Source of the DNA: UBA7887 sp964408735
GTDB lineage: Bacteria; Pseudomonadota; Alphaproteobacteria; UBA7887
DNA: 5,718 nt
Assembly: GCA_964408735.1 (NCBI GenBank)
Contig: CAYPAX010000167.1
Location: 1 to 5,718, forward strand
Reading direction: 5' to 3'
Shown: one piece after another, positions 1-5,232 of the stretch
How positions within the stretch are numbered: the first letter of the stretch is position 1
Layout: each line of letters starts with the position of its first letter
Translations under genes and position numbers: made by a program
The notes under the pieces: generated by a model
Told to the model about the DNA's origin: nothing
Databases searched by the model: none
The model's input: the letters and a program-made list of their open reading frames with translations, nothing else

Positions 1-190
1 TCATCGTCTGGGAGTGAGAATCAGCAAAGCCACTTAATCAACGGGCTGCTAACCGATTGATATTATGAAATAATATTTGCGAAATCCCGTCGCGGTCCGG
101 ACCTGATTCGAGACCATGCTCCATCGGCATGCTGTTGCAAATCAGCAACGGTATTGCAGATACGTCGCGCTTTGGTGCTCCCGGATGTTC
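1..190. other. Non-coding stretch with several inverted repeats
   Basis: No convincing gene lies here. It follows the 3' end of the prepilin peptidase gene and runs to the window edge. Positions 30-90 are much richer in A and T than the rest of the window. Short inverted repeats are visible: ATATTAT/ATAATAT at 60-76, the 10-bp perfect palindrome GGTCCGGACC at 94-103, CATGC/GCATG at 115-131 and GTTGC/GCAAC at 134-149. The 9-mer AATCAGCAA occurs directly repeated at 19-27 and 140-148. None of the hairpins is followed by a T-run on either strand, so I cannot call a rho-independent terminator. The stretch may carry the promoter or operators of a gene beyond position 1. Confidence 0.5.
60..76. repeat. 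AT-rich inverted repeat, 7-bp arms, 3-nt loop
   Basis: ATATTAT at 60-66 and ATAATAT at 70-76 are exact reverse complements around a GAA loop. The all-A/T arms would make a weak RNA hairpin but a good protein-binding dyad or easily melted DNA. It sits in the only clearly AT-rich patch of the left end. The function is unknown. Confidence 0.5.
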
Positions 191-715
191 TCAGCCAGCG
201 GCCAGGGCCGCCAGGACCGGAAAACTCGGCAGCGCCGTAAGCGTTCCTGCCGCAATTGCCACGCCATAGGGCACGGGCCCGCTATGGCGGTGCAATTCGC
301 CGACCCAGCCGACCTTGGCGAGGCGGCCGCCAAGCGGCAAGCGCCGGAACAGTAGCAAGACCAATGACAGGATGCCGCCGGCAATGGCAACGGCCAGGAG
401 ATAAGGGGCGAATGCCGACCAGCCGGTCCAGACGGCAGCGGCCGCAAAGAGCTTTATGTCGCCGCCACCGAACAGGCGGAGCGCAAAGGCCACGATGCCA
501 AGAGCCAGGCAGCCCAGGCCCACGCCCAGAGACAAGGCGATGTGCTGGAGATCGAGGCCGGCGGCCAGCGCCGCCGGCAGAAAGGCCGCCGCCACCAGCA
601 CCGACACCCAGTTCGGAATCATGAAACGACCGAGATCGCTCACGGCTCCGTAGAGCATCGCAATGACCAGAACGGCGACTGCCGCGGCGACCGCAACGCT
701 GGTAAAGTCGGTCAT
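191..715 (-). CDS. Prepilin peptidase, CpaA/TadV type (A24 family)
   Basis: Predicted inner-membrane aspartic peptidase that cleaves the short leader of type IVb/Flp prepilins on the cytoplasmic side. The 174-residue protein is almost entirely hydrophobic, with about six membrane segments (roughly 8-25, 37-53, 58-79, 88-99, 101-123 and 148-170). Both active-site aspartates of the A24 family are visible: D27 in SDLGRFMIPN and D86 in the GGGDIKL form of the GxGD motif. A late GPVPYGVAIA segment (146-155) is typical of the short CpaA/TadV group. The length fits this group, which lacks the N-terminal methyltransferase domain of PilD. The ATG start at 715 begins just before the first membrane helix, with only a weak AGG upstream. 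No pilin or other tad/cpa gene is in the window; such genes could lie beyond position 1. It is 64 bp downstream of the Crp-like gene on the same strand, so co-transcription is possible. The family call is firm; the pilin substrate is inferred. Confidence 0.9.
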   Translation of the reverse strand: MTDFTSVAVAAAVAVLVIAMLYGAVSDLGRFMIPNWVSVLVAAAFLPAALAAGLDLQHIALSLGVGLGCLALGIVAFALRLFGGGDIKLFAAAAVWTGWSAFAPYLLAVAIAGGILSLVLLLFRRLPLGGRLAKVGWVGELHRHSGPVPYGVAIAAGTLTALPSFPVLAALAAG

Positions 716-779
716 GACCTATCGGGCCGATTGGAGATCGTTGACGCCTCGATCACCGCAGAAGCAGTGCTGAAACGCG

Positions 780-1478
780 TTACATCGACGCCATCATGCG
801 CAGACGCGGATGGTCCCGCACAACGAATCTCTTGTGCTTGCGCTCCAGGATGCCCTCTCGTGCCAGAGTGCCGATGGCCATGGCGACATCCTGTTTCTCG
901 GTCCCCGCCTGGCTGGCGAGCACGTCGTGATTCGGCGGCGAATCGATAACCCAGGAGCCATCGCCGCTGGGGTTCGGCACCGCCAGGGTGACCAAGGCCG
1001 CGTATATGCGCTGGCGCGGCGACAAGGTCGACATTTGCGTGACCTTCTCGTTCATGTTTCGCACCACCGCGGCCAATTGCTCTATCAGGCGCAGCGCGAC
1101 TTTCGATTGGTTGGCCAGCACCGCCCGGAACGCATCGCCGGACAAGGCGCCAAGCATGCAGGCCTGATCGCCGATCACCTGGGCAGAGCGTCGCGCGCTG
1201 TTGATGGCCGACAGCTCGCCGAAGACATCGCCCGCATGGAGCTCCCCGAGATGCACCTCTGTGCCGTCGTCGCGGACATTGACGACGCGCACCGTCCCGG
1301 CGAGCACGAAATAGACCTCGGTGCTCGACTCGTCCGCCGGCACCACGGTTTGGTCCGCGCCGACATCGAGCCAGCGGCACTTGGATTCGATCGCCCGCAG
1401 AACCTCGTCCGGGACACCCTCGAATAGCTTGATGCCGTCCAAACTGTGTTGAGCGGCTCCGGTTGTGTCGCTGTTCAT
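780..1478 (-). CDS. Crp/Fnr-family transcriptional regulator
   Basis: Two-domain DNA-binding regulator of 232 residues, counted from the ATG at 1478. The N-terminal cyclic-nucleotide-binding beta-roll spans about 13-115. Its phosphate-binding cassette is readable as FGEL (86-89) followed by RRSA, whose R97 and S98 match the Arg-Ser that grips the cAMP phosphate in E. coli CRP. A long dimerisation helix follows (about 118-150), then a winged helix-turn-helix at about 184-222. The protein has no Fnr-type cysteine cluster, so an iron-sulfur oxygen sensor is unlikely. The recognition helix reads KQDVAM (195-200) where CRP has RETVGR, so the DNA target is probably not the CRP consensus. A GTG at 1517 would add 13 residues (MGASQSGSGLAQG) but has no ribosome site; the ATG has an AGGA about 12 nt upstream, also not ideal. 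It has its own promoter at 1563-1590. Ligand and targets are unknown. Confidence 0.9.
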   Translation of the reverse strand: MNSDTTGAAQHSLDGIKLFEGVPDEVLRAIESKCRWLDVGADQTVVPADESSTEVYFVLAGTVRVVNVRDDGTEVHLGELHAGDVFGELSAINSARRSAQVIGDQACMLGALSGDAFRAVLANQSKVALRLIEQLAAVVRNMNEKVTQMSTLSPRQRIYAALVTLAVPNPSGDGSWVIDSPPNHDVLASQAGTEKQDVAMAIGTLAREGILERKHKRFVVRDHPRLRMMASM

Positions 1479-1562
1479 GCCCTGCGCAAGTCCTGATCCC
1501 GATTGGCTCGCGCCCACGACCGCAAATTAGCACGCGGCAGCGCAAGCCTTGTCGTCTTCACC

Positions 1563-1590
1563 ATCATAGCGGCACTCCCGCCCCTGCCAA
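1563..1590 (-). promoter_or_regulatory. Sigma70-like promoter for the Crp-like regulator
   Basis: Read on the minus strand, TTGGCA (plus positions 1585-1590) is a five-of-six match to the -35 box TTGACA. TATGAT (1563-1568) is a five-of-six match to the -10 box TATAAT. The spacer is 16 bp. Transcription would start near 1556, giving a leader of about 78 nt to the ATG at 1478 or about 40 nt to the alternative GTG at 1517. It lies between the lipoprotein stop and the regulator start, so the regulator is probably transcribed independently of the lipoprotein gene. Confidence 0.65.
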
Positions 1591-1613
1591 GCGATCGTGT
1601 CATAAGGAACAGG

Positions 1614-2219
1614 CTATTTCGCCCCAACCGTAATGTGACTGACCACCGACTTGACGTTGCCCGTTGCGCCGGCAACCGCCAAGGCGCGTTGCAGCTCCCC
1701 CTCGTCAGACGCGCGGCCGATCAGATAGACGGTACCCTCAACCGCGCGCACACGATAATGCGCCGCATGAATGGATTGGTCGAGGGCATAGTTGTCGGCG
1801 ATGGTCTTCTCGATCGCCACGTCGTTGAGAAAGCTGCCCACGCCACTCTCGTCGCCGACGTGGATCTCGTTGATGACCTCGCCGACCATATCCATGCTCG
1901 AAGCGACCGCCGTCGCCTTTTGCTGCGCGACGCGGTCGCCGACACGCCCCAGCAACAGCGCCCGGCCTTCGAACACAACCGTCCTGACATCCTTGAAAAG
2001 CCCGGCGCCATATTCGATCAGGCGCTTGTTGAGCTCGAGGGTAATCATGCTGTCGTCGGCAGGGGCCGTCGCGCCGCTATCGCTAGCGACGACACGATCG
2101 CCGCCGCCCGCGACACCCAACGGCAGGGTGCTTGGGGCACAGGCGCCGACAAGCACCAGCACCGGCAATAGCCAGCCCTTACCCAATGCCTGCAAGCTGT
2201 TGCGGACCGTTCCGCGCAA
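1614..2219 (-). CDS. Two-BON-domain lipoprotein
   Basis: Predicted outer-membrane lipoprotein of 201 residues, of the DolP/OsmY-like class that binds membrane phospholipid or helps keep the envelope intact. The N-terminus has basic residues (R2, R6, K14), a hydrophobic core (16-24) and a lipobox ending VGAC, with C27 as the lipidated residue. A28 at +2 does not give an Asp-type inner-membrane retention signal. Two BON repeats follow a short linker: about 57-122 (ending with the INEIHVG strand) and about 131-199 (ending with SVVSHITVG). Each shows the helix, then VYLIGR-like strand, helix and strand order; the matching element in the first is ALLLGRV. The start is TTG; no ATG or GTG occurs before residue 58 and a strong GGGAGG sits 5 nt upstream. 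It is divergent from the phosphatase gene and 135 bp upstream of the Crp-like gene. The exact cellular role is inferred from the fold. Confidence 0.85.
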   Translation of the reverse strand: MRGTVRNSLQALGKGWLLPVLVLVGACAPSTLPLGVAGGGDRVVASDSGATAPADDSMITLELNKRLIEYGAGLFKDVRTVVFEGRALLLGRVGDRVAQQKATAVASSMDMVGEVINEIHVGDESGVGSFLNDVAIEKTIADNYALDQSIHAAHYRVRAVEGTVYLIGRASDEGELQRALAVAGATGNVKSVVSHITVGAK

Positions 2220-2357
2220 TGCAACCTCCCTGCGGCCACCCTACTGCCGCACCGCTTACAAACTATCGCAACCCCCCCGCATTTCCAGCCTCTTCTGCGC
2301 TCGACCCATGCCTCGCCGATGCATAGAGTGCGCAAAACCTGAATTTGGCGGGAAATC
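2220..2357. promoter_or_regulatory. Divergent intergenic region, lipoprotein and phosphatase
   Basis: This 138-bp spacer must hold the promoters of the leftward BON lipoprotein gene and the rightward phosphatase gene, because both read away from it. I found no pair of -35/-10 boxes good enough to name on either strand. It contains a run of seven C at 2272-2278. No clear dyad operator was seen. Confidence 0.45.
2225..2230 (-). promoter_or_regulatory. Shine-Dalgarno site deciding the TTG start of the BON lipoprotein
   Basis: On the minus strand GGGAGG lies 5 nt before the TTG at 2219. It is one of the clearest ribosome-binding sites in the window. It supports a TTG start that places a complete lipoprotein signal peptide at the N-terminus; an internal start would lose the signal. 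Confidence 0.75.
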
Positions 2358-3065
2358 ATGGCTCTACACGGCACCAGCGGGCGGCATCGGATCTATCTCA
2401 TGCGTCATGGCGAAGTGCGCTACTTCGACCATGAAGGCCAGCCGCTGGAGCCCGACGGCGTGCTGCTGACGGGCGACGGCCGGGCCCAGGCCGAAGCCGC
2501 CGGCCAGGCACTGGCGAATATCGGCATAGACAGGGTGGTCTGTTCCGGCCTGCCGCGCACCCGGCAAACTGCCGAGCTGGTAATGGGCTCGCGTATTACC
2601 ACCATTGAAGAACGTGCCACATTGTCCGAAATGCGCCTCGGCAAGATCGCCGACATCCCCCGCGACCGTATCGAGGCAGAGCTGGTCTATGGCCTGGAAT
2701 CGGCCCACCTGCCCGGCGCCCGCATGGCCGGCGGCGAGGTCTTCGCGGACTTCGAGGCAAGGGTGGTCGGCGGCTTTCAGGGCCTGCTGCAGGAGCCCGG
2801 CTGGACCACCATGCTGGTGGTCGCCCATGATGGCGTCAATCGTGCCCTGCTGAGCTGGGCCTGTGGCGCCGGGCTCGCCGCGCTCGGTTGCTTCGAGCAG
2901 GACATGGGCTGCCTCAACATCATCGATGTGGACCTGGCCGACGGCGAGATCGTGCGCCGCCTCATCAAGGCGGTCAATCTGACGCCCTACAACCTGGCCA
3001 AGCTCGACCTCAATCGCACCAGCATGGAAACGGTGTGCGAAGCATTCATTCGTCGGCCGGCCTAG
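2358..3065 (+). CDS. Histidine phosphatase family (phosphoglycerate mutase-like) protein
   Basis: Cytoplasmic phosphatase or mutase of the branch-1 histidine phosphatase superfamily, 235 residues. The reaction goes through a phosphohistidine. Catalytic parts are all visible: the RHG motif at 16-18 with nucleophile H17, R67 in CSGLPRTRQT, the acid E91 in LSEMRLG, and the second histidine H157 in VVAHDGVNR. The C-terminal tail (about 205-235) extends beyond the core fold and contains TPYNLAKL and TSME. The length is typical of the GpmB/CobC/SixA-like group. No signal peptide is seen. The ATG at 2358 has only a weak GGGAAA upstream; M15 would be an in-frame alternative but would begin directly at the RHG motif. 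It is the only plus-strand gene here, and its last 20 bp overlap the end of the anti-sigma gene. The substrate is not predictable: phosphosugar, alpha-ribazole phosphate and phosphoprotein are all possible. Confidence 0.9.
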   Translation: MALHGTSGRHRIYLMRHGEVRYFDHEGQPLEPDGVLLTGDGRAQAEAAGQALANIGIDRVVCSGLPRTRQTAELVMGSRITTIEERATLSEMRLGKIADIPRDRIEAELVYGLESAHLPGARMAGGEVFADFEARVVGGFQGLLQEPGWTTMLVVAHDGVNRALLSWACGAGLAALGCFEQDMGCLNIIDVDLADGEIVRRLIKAVNLTPYNLAKLDLNRTSMETVCEAFIRRPA

Positions 3066-3615
3066 CGTCCCGTGCGAGTCCGAAAAAAATATCGCCGTCC
3101 CGCCAGACCTTGATCTGGACAGAGTCGTGCACGACGGAATCGCCGACCACGGCCTCGAGCTGCGGCGTCAGCTCGGCAACATAGAGCGTCCGCATACCGT
3201 CCGGCGCATCCAACTTGAGCTGCGCTGCCAGGCGCCCCTGTATCGAGCAGTAGCGCCCGCCGAGCAGCGACAGCCCCGCTGCCGGCCCACCTGGTTCTGC
3301 AATATCGAAATCCAGACGGTCGAGGGCGCGGCCGACAGCAGCAAAATCATCGCTCGCGACTTCCGCAGCGAGGCCCTTCTTGTGGTTCATGGCGATCTCT
3401 GCAAAGACGCGCTCGGCAAGATCCCGCTCGCTGGAGACGCTATAGCCGATCCAGGCCAGCGCCAGGACCGAGGCCGCAAGCGCCGCCAGGCGCAGCCGCC
3501 AAACGCGCGCCGGTGTGGCGCGCGACGGAGCGCCGGCAAGAATGGCCTCAGCACGCTCGTCCACCAGCCGCGCCTCGCGGTAATACTCGCCGACCAGGCG
3601 ATCCAGATCCGGCAT
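3046..3615 (-). CDS. Probable transmembrane anti-sigma factor
   Basis: A 189-residue single-pass membrane protein encoded directly after the ECF sigma gene. A cytoplasmic N-terminus of about 40 residues would bind and hold the sigma factor. One hydrophobic segment follows (about 42-60), then a periplasmic domain of about 125 residues. That domain contains NHKK (77-80) and the GGRYCSIQGRLAAQL segment (119-133), which resembles the GGR...G...AAL region I know from many membrane anti-sigma factors. The usual HxxxCxxC zinc motif of the cytoplasmic domain is absent; the only cysteine is C123, on the periplasmic side. The start is ATG at 3615 with AGGAGG four nt upstream, overlapping the sigma stop codon, so translation is probably coupled. 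The assignment rests mainly on position, topology and this one segment; a sensory membrane protein of another kind is the alternative. The 3' end overlaps the phosphatase gene by 20 bp, tail to tail. Confidence 0.75.
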   Translation of the reverse strand: MPDLDRLVGEYYREARLVDERAEAILAGAPSRATPARVWRLRLAALAASVLALAWIGYSVSSERDLAERVFAEIAMNHKKGLAAEVASDDFAAVGRALDRLDFDIAEPGGPAAGLSLLGGRYCSIQGRLAAQLKLDAPDGMRTLYVAELTPQLEAVVGDSVVHDSVQIKVWRDGDIFFGLARDARPADE

Positions 3616-3619
3616 CTCT

Positions 3620-3625
3620 CCTCCT
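3620..3625 (-). promoter_or_regulatory. Shine-Dalgarno site of the anti-sigma gene, overlapping the sigma stop codon
   Basis: On the minus strand AGGAGG is embedded in the end of the sigma gene (its TAG stop is at 3624-3626) and lies 4 nt before the anti-sigma ATG at 3615. The arrangement favours translational coupling and matched amounts of sigma and anti-sigma protein. Confidence 0.75.
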
Positions 3626-4100
3626 ATGCCACCGCATCTTCCGTTAGGGCGCGGCGCAGCTTCAGTTTTGCCCGATGCACGAGGCTGAGTACGGTGCCCC
3701 TGCCCCGCCCGGTCAAGCCGCCTATCTCCTCGGCGCTATAGCCCTCGACCAGATTGAGGAACAGGGCCTCGCGCTCCTCCGCCCGCAAGGCCGCGAGCGG
3801 GCCTTCGAGATCATGCGCCGCAATGGCTGCCGCCGAGACATCCGCGATCTCGGCCGGGACACAGGGGCCGTCATCGAGCGGCTCGAAGACCACCAGGCGA
3901 TCGCGCCGGTACTGGTCGACGAAGAGATTGCGGATGGTGGTGAACAGAATGGATTTGCCGGACACCTTTCCCGCGTGGCGATGCAGGCGAAACCAAGCCT
4001 CCTGCACCAAATCCTCGGCATCCTGATGCCGCGCCGTTAAGGACAGCGCGTAACGGAAGCCGGCGTCCAGCAAATCCCTGTCTTTCATGCCGCCCATCAT
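3624..4100 (-). CDS. ECF-family RNA polymerase sigma factor
   Basis: A 158-residue group 4 sigma factor that directs RNA polymerase to a small stress regulon. Region 2 covers about 12-70: HQDAEDLVQEAWFRLHRH (25-42) is the core-binding and -10-reading signature, followed by FTTIRNLFVDQYRRDR (53-68). A linker rich in Asp and Ala joins it to region 4 at about 100-152, whose helix-turn-helix begins YSAEEIGGLTGRGRGTV (121-137) and reads the -35 element. No extra C-terminal domain is present. ATG codons at 4100, 4097 and 4088 (MMGGM) are all possible starts and none has a good ribosome site. An AAGGAG at 4124-4129 overlaps the end of the cytochrome gene but is too far away to decide. The gene starts 19 bp after the cytochrome gene and ends 8 bp before the anti-sigma gene, so the three are probably one operon. 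ECF genes often autoregulate; the inducing signal is unknown. Confidence 0.93.
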   Translation of the reverse strand: MMGGMKDRDLLDAGFRYALSLTARHQDAEDLVQEAWFRLHRHAGKVSGKSILFTTIRNLFVDQYRRDRLVVFEPLDDGPCVPAEIADVSAAAIAAHDLEGPLAALRAEEREALFLNLVEGYSAEEIGGLTGRGRGTVLSLVHRAKLKLRRALTEDAVA

Positions 4101-4119
4101 AGCATGCGGCAGGCTTCGC

Positions 4120-5160
4120 CTACTCCTTGGTCGATGGTGTCAGGTCGGGTCCGAAGTCGCCTTCGCCACCGCCGATGGGCAGCACCGGGATGGTGGCGAA
4201 ATGCGCCGGCATGGCGCCGGTGAGCGCATGCAGGAAGGCCACGATGTCGGCCACCTCGTCGTCCGGCAGCACGACTTCGAGCATCTTCCGGCCCATCACC
4301 CGCACCATGGTCGGCAAGTCCTTGATGATGCCGGCGTGGGTGTAGGGGGGCGTCATGGCGATATTGAGCAGCGAGGGCACCTTGTAGGCGAAGCGGTCGG
4401 CCTCGTCCTGGGTCACCTTGAAGCGCCCGACATGGTGCATGCCGCCTTCGATCTCAAAGGTCTGGTAGCTGAAGTTGGTGAAATAGGGCGAGGCGTGGCA
4501 GGCGATGCAGCCGCGGTCGACAAAGGCCGCCATGCCGCGCTTTTGCTGCGTGCTCATGGCATCCAAATCGCCGTTGAGCCAGCGCGCCAGCGGATAGTCC
4601 GGCGTGATCAGGGTGCGCATGAAGCTGGCGATGGCCTTGCCGATGATCTCCTCGCTGAGCGGTTCGCCATAGGCCTCTTCGGAAAGCGCGCGATAGCCGG
4701 GGATGCGGTTGAGCCGCTCGGCCACTTCGGGCGGCCAGCTGCGCGAGGCGACATGCGACTTGATGGCGCCAAGCGCCTGGGCTTCCAGGGTCGGCGCCGA
4801 GCCGTTGAAGAACTGGGCCGGATGGAAAGCCGCGTTGAGCACGGTATGGGCATTGGCGGCGTGCACCTCGCCATAGACGCCGACCGAGCGGTCCATGGGC
4901 TCGGCGCCGTAATAGGCCGGGTGGTGGCAGAAGGCGCAGCTGGTGGCGCCGGTCTTCGACGTGCGCCGGTCCCAATAGAGCATCTGGCCAAGCTTGATGC
5001 GCTCTTCGCTCAGCGAGTTGTCCGCCGGGATCGGCGGCAGCGCCGGGATGGCGCTCAGGATTTCGCGATACTGTTCATAGGCCGCTTCGTTCGCCTTTGC
5101 CGGCAAAGCCAAAGCCAAAGCGGCAGCGATCGCCGCTGCCAATATCCGCTGCTGTCTCAT
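4120..5160 (-). CDS. Periplasmic di-haem cytochrome c peroxidase-family protein
   Basis: A secreted c-type cytochrome of the bacterial CCP/MauG family, 346 residues. A signal peptide (1-23, cleavage near AKA/NE) sends it to the periplasm. Two haem-binding sites are present: CAFCH at 75-79 and CIACH at 218-222, spaced as in two-domain di-haem peroxidases. VPSLLNIAMTPPYTHAG (261-277) and M289 in RVMGRK match the C-terminal domain, where this Met is the sixth ligand of the high-potential haem in classical peroxidases. At the N-terminal haem the usual distal His position (SVG-x) is V95, the inter-haem Trp position is F118, and the usual Glu aligns with A138; Q128 is kept. The chemistry may therefore be H2O2 reduction or a MauG-like oxidation, and I cannot choose. 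The start is ATG at 5160 with AAGGGGAG eight nt upstream. It precedes the sigma and anti-sigma genes on the same strand and needs the cytochrome c maturation system, encoded elsewhere. Confidence 0.92.
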   Translation of the reverse strand: MRQQRILAAAIAAALALALPAKANEAAYEQYREILSAIPALPPIPADNSLSEERIKLGQMLYWDRRTSKTGATSCAFCHHPAYYGAEPMDRSVGVYGEVHAANAHTVLNAAFHPAQFFNGSAPTLEAQALGAIKSHVASRSWPPEVAERLNRIPGYRALSEEAYGEPLSEEIIGKAIASFMRTLITPDYPLARWLNGDLDAMSTQQKRGMAAFVDRGCIACHASPYFTNFSYQTFEIEGGMHHVGRFKVTQDEADRFAYKVPSLLNIAMTPPYTHAGIIKDLPTMVRVMGRKMLEVVLPDDEVADIVAFLHALTGAMPAHFATIPVLPIGGGEGDFGPDLTPSTKE

Positions 5161-5168
5161 CGCCAGAA

Positions 5169-5176
5169 CTCCCCTT
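5169..5176 (-). promoter_or_regulatory. Shine-Dalgarno site of the di-haem cytochrome gene
   Basis: On the minus strand AAGGGGAG lies 8 nt before the ATG at 5160, the best-spaced ribosome site in this cluster. It fixes the start that gives a complete signal peptide. Confidence 0.7.
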
Positions 5177-5184
5177 TCGTCGTG

Positions 5185-5201
5185 TCACAGGCCTGCTGTG
5201 A
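5185..5201. repeat. TCACAG/CTGTGA dyad upstream of the di-haem cytochrome gene
   Basis: TCACAG at 5185-5190 and CTGTGA at 5196-5201 are exact inverted copies around a 5-bp centre. A nested 8-bp palindrome, CAGGCCTG, lies at 5188-5195. The dyad is 25-41 nt upstream of the cytochrome ATG, a good place for an operator or a leader hairpin. It is not a CRP box, because the TGTGA and TCACA halves are in the reverse order. It has no following T-run, so it is not an obvious terminator of the gene before it. Confidence 0.4.
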
Positions 5202-5202
5202 A

Positions 5203-5232
5203 GATGACGAACGGGAGCCGCATTTGATTGCA
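5203..5232 (-). promoter_or_regulatory. Possible ECF-type promoter (speculative)
   Basis: On the minus strand TGCAATC (plus 5226-5232) and CGTCATC (5203-5209) are separated by 16 bp, a layout resembling ECF promoters with an AA-containing -35 and a CGTC -10. The match to any known consensus is loose. It lies in the 72-bp gap before the cytochrome gene and just upstream of the dyad at 5185-5201. If real it would let the sigma factor drive its own operon. Confidence 0.2.

Noticed and set aside
134..149. Rho-independent terminator of the prepilin peptidase gene
   Set aside because: The GTTGC/GCAAC stem is only 5 bp and no T-run follows on the minus strand.
810..1427. 205-residue plus-strand frame
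   Set aside because: It is antisense to the Crp-like gene with low-complexity Arg/Gly/His composition and no motif.
1515..1517. GTG start for the Crp-like regulator
   Set aside because: It has no ribosome site and adds an unstructured Gly/Ser-rich leader; the ATG at 1478 was preferred, though the GTG cannot be excluded.
712..1545. 277-residue minus-strand frame overlapping the Crp-like gene
   Set aside because: It is Arg/Gly-rich with no domain, in a different frame from the clear Crp/Fnr protein; a shadow frame.
2272..2278. C7 homopolymer as a phase-variation switch
   Set aside because: The run is short for phase variation and is not placed within identifiable promoter boxes; nothing else supports switching.
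3083..3089. A7 run near the 3' end of the anti-sigma gene as a programmed frameshift
   Set aside because: The frame is normal through it (DIFFGLA) and ends soon after; no stimulatory structure or useful alternative product is evident.
5185..5201. CRP-type operator
   Set aside because: The half-sites are in the order TCACA...TGTGA, the reverse of the CRP box, so only a generic dyad is claimed.
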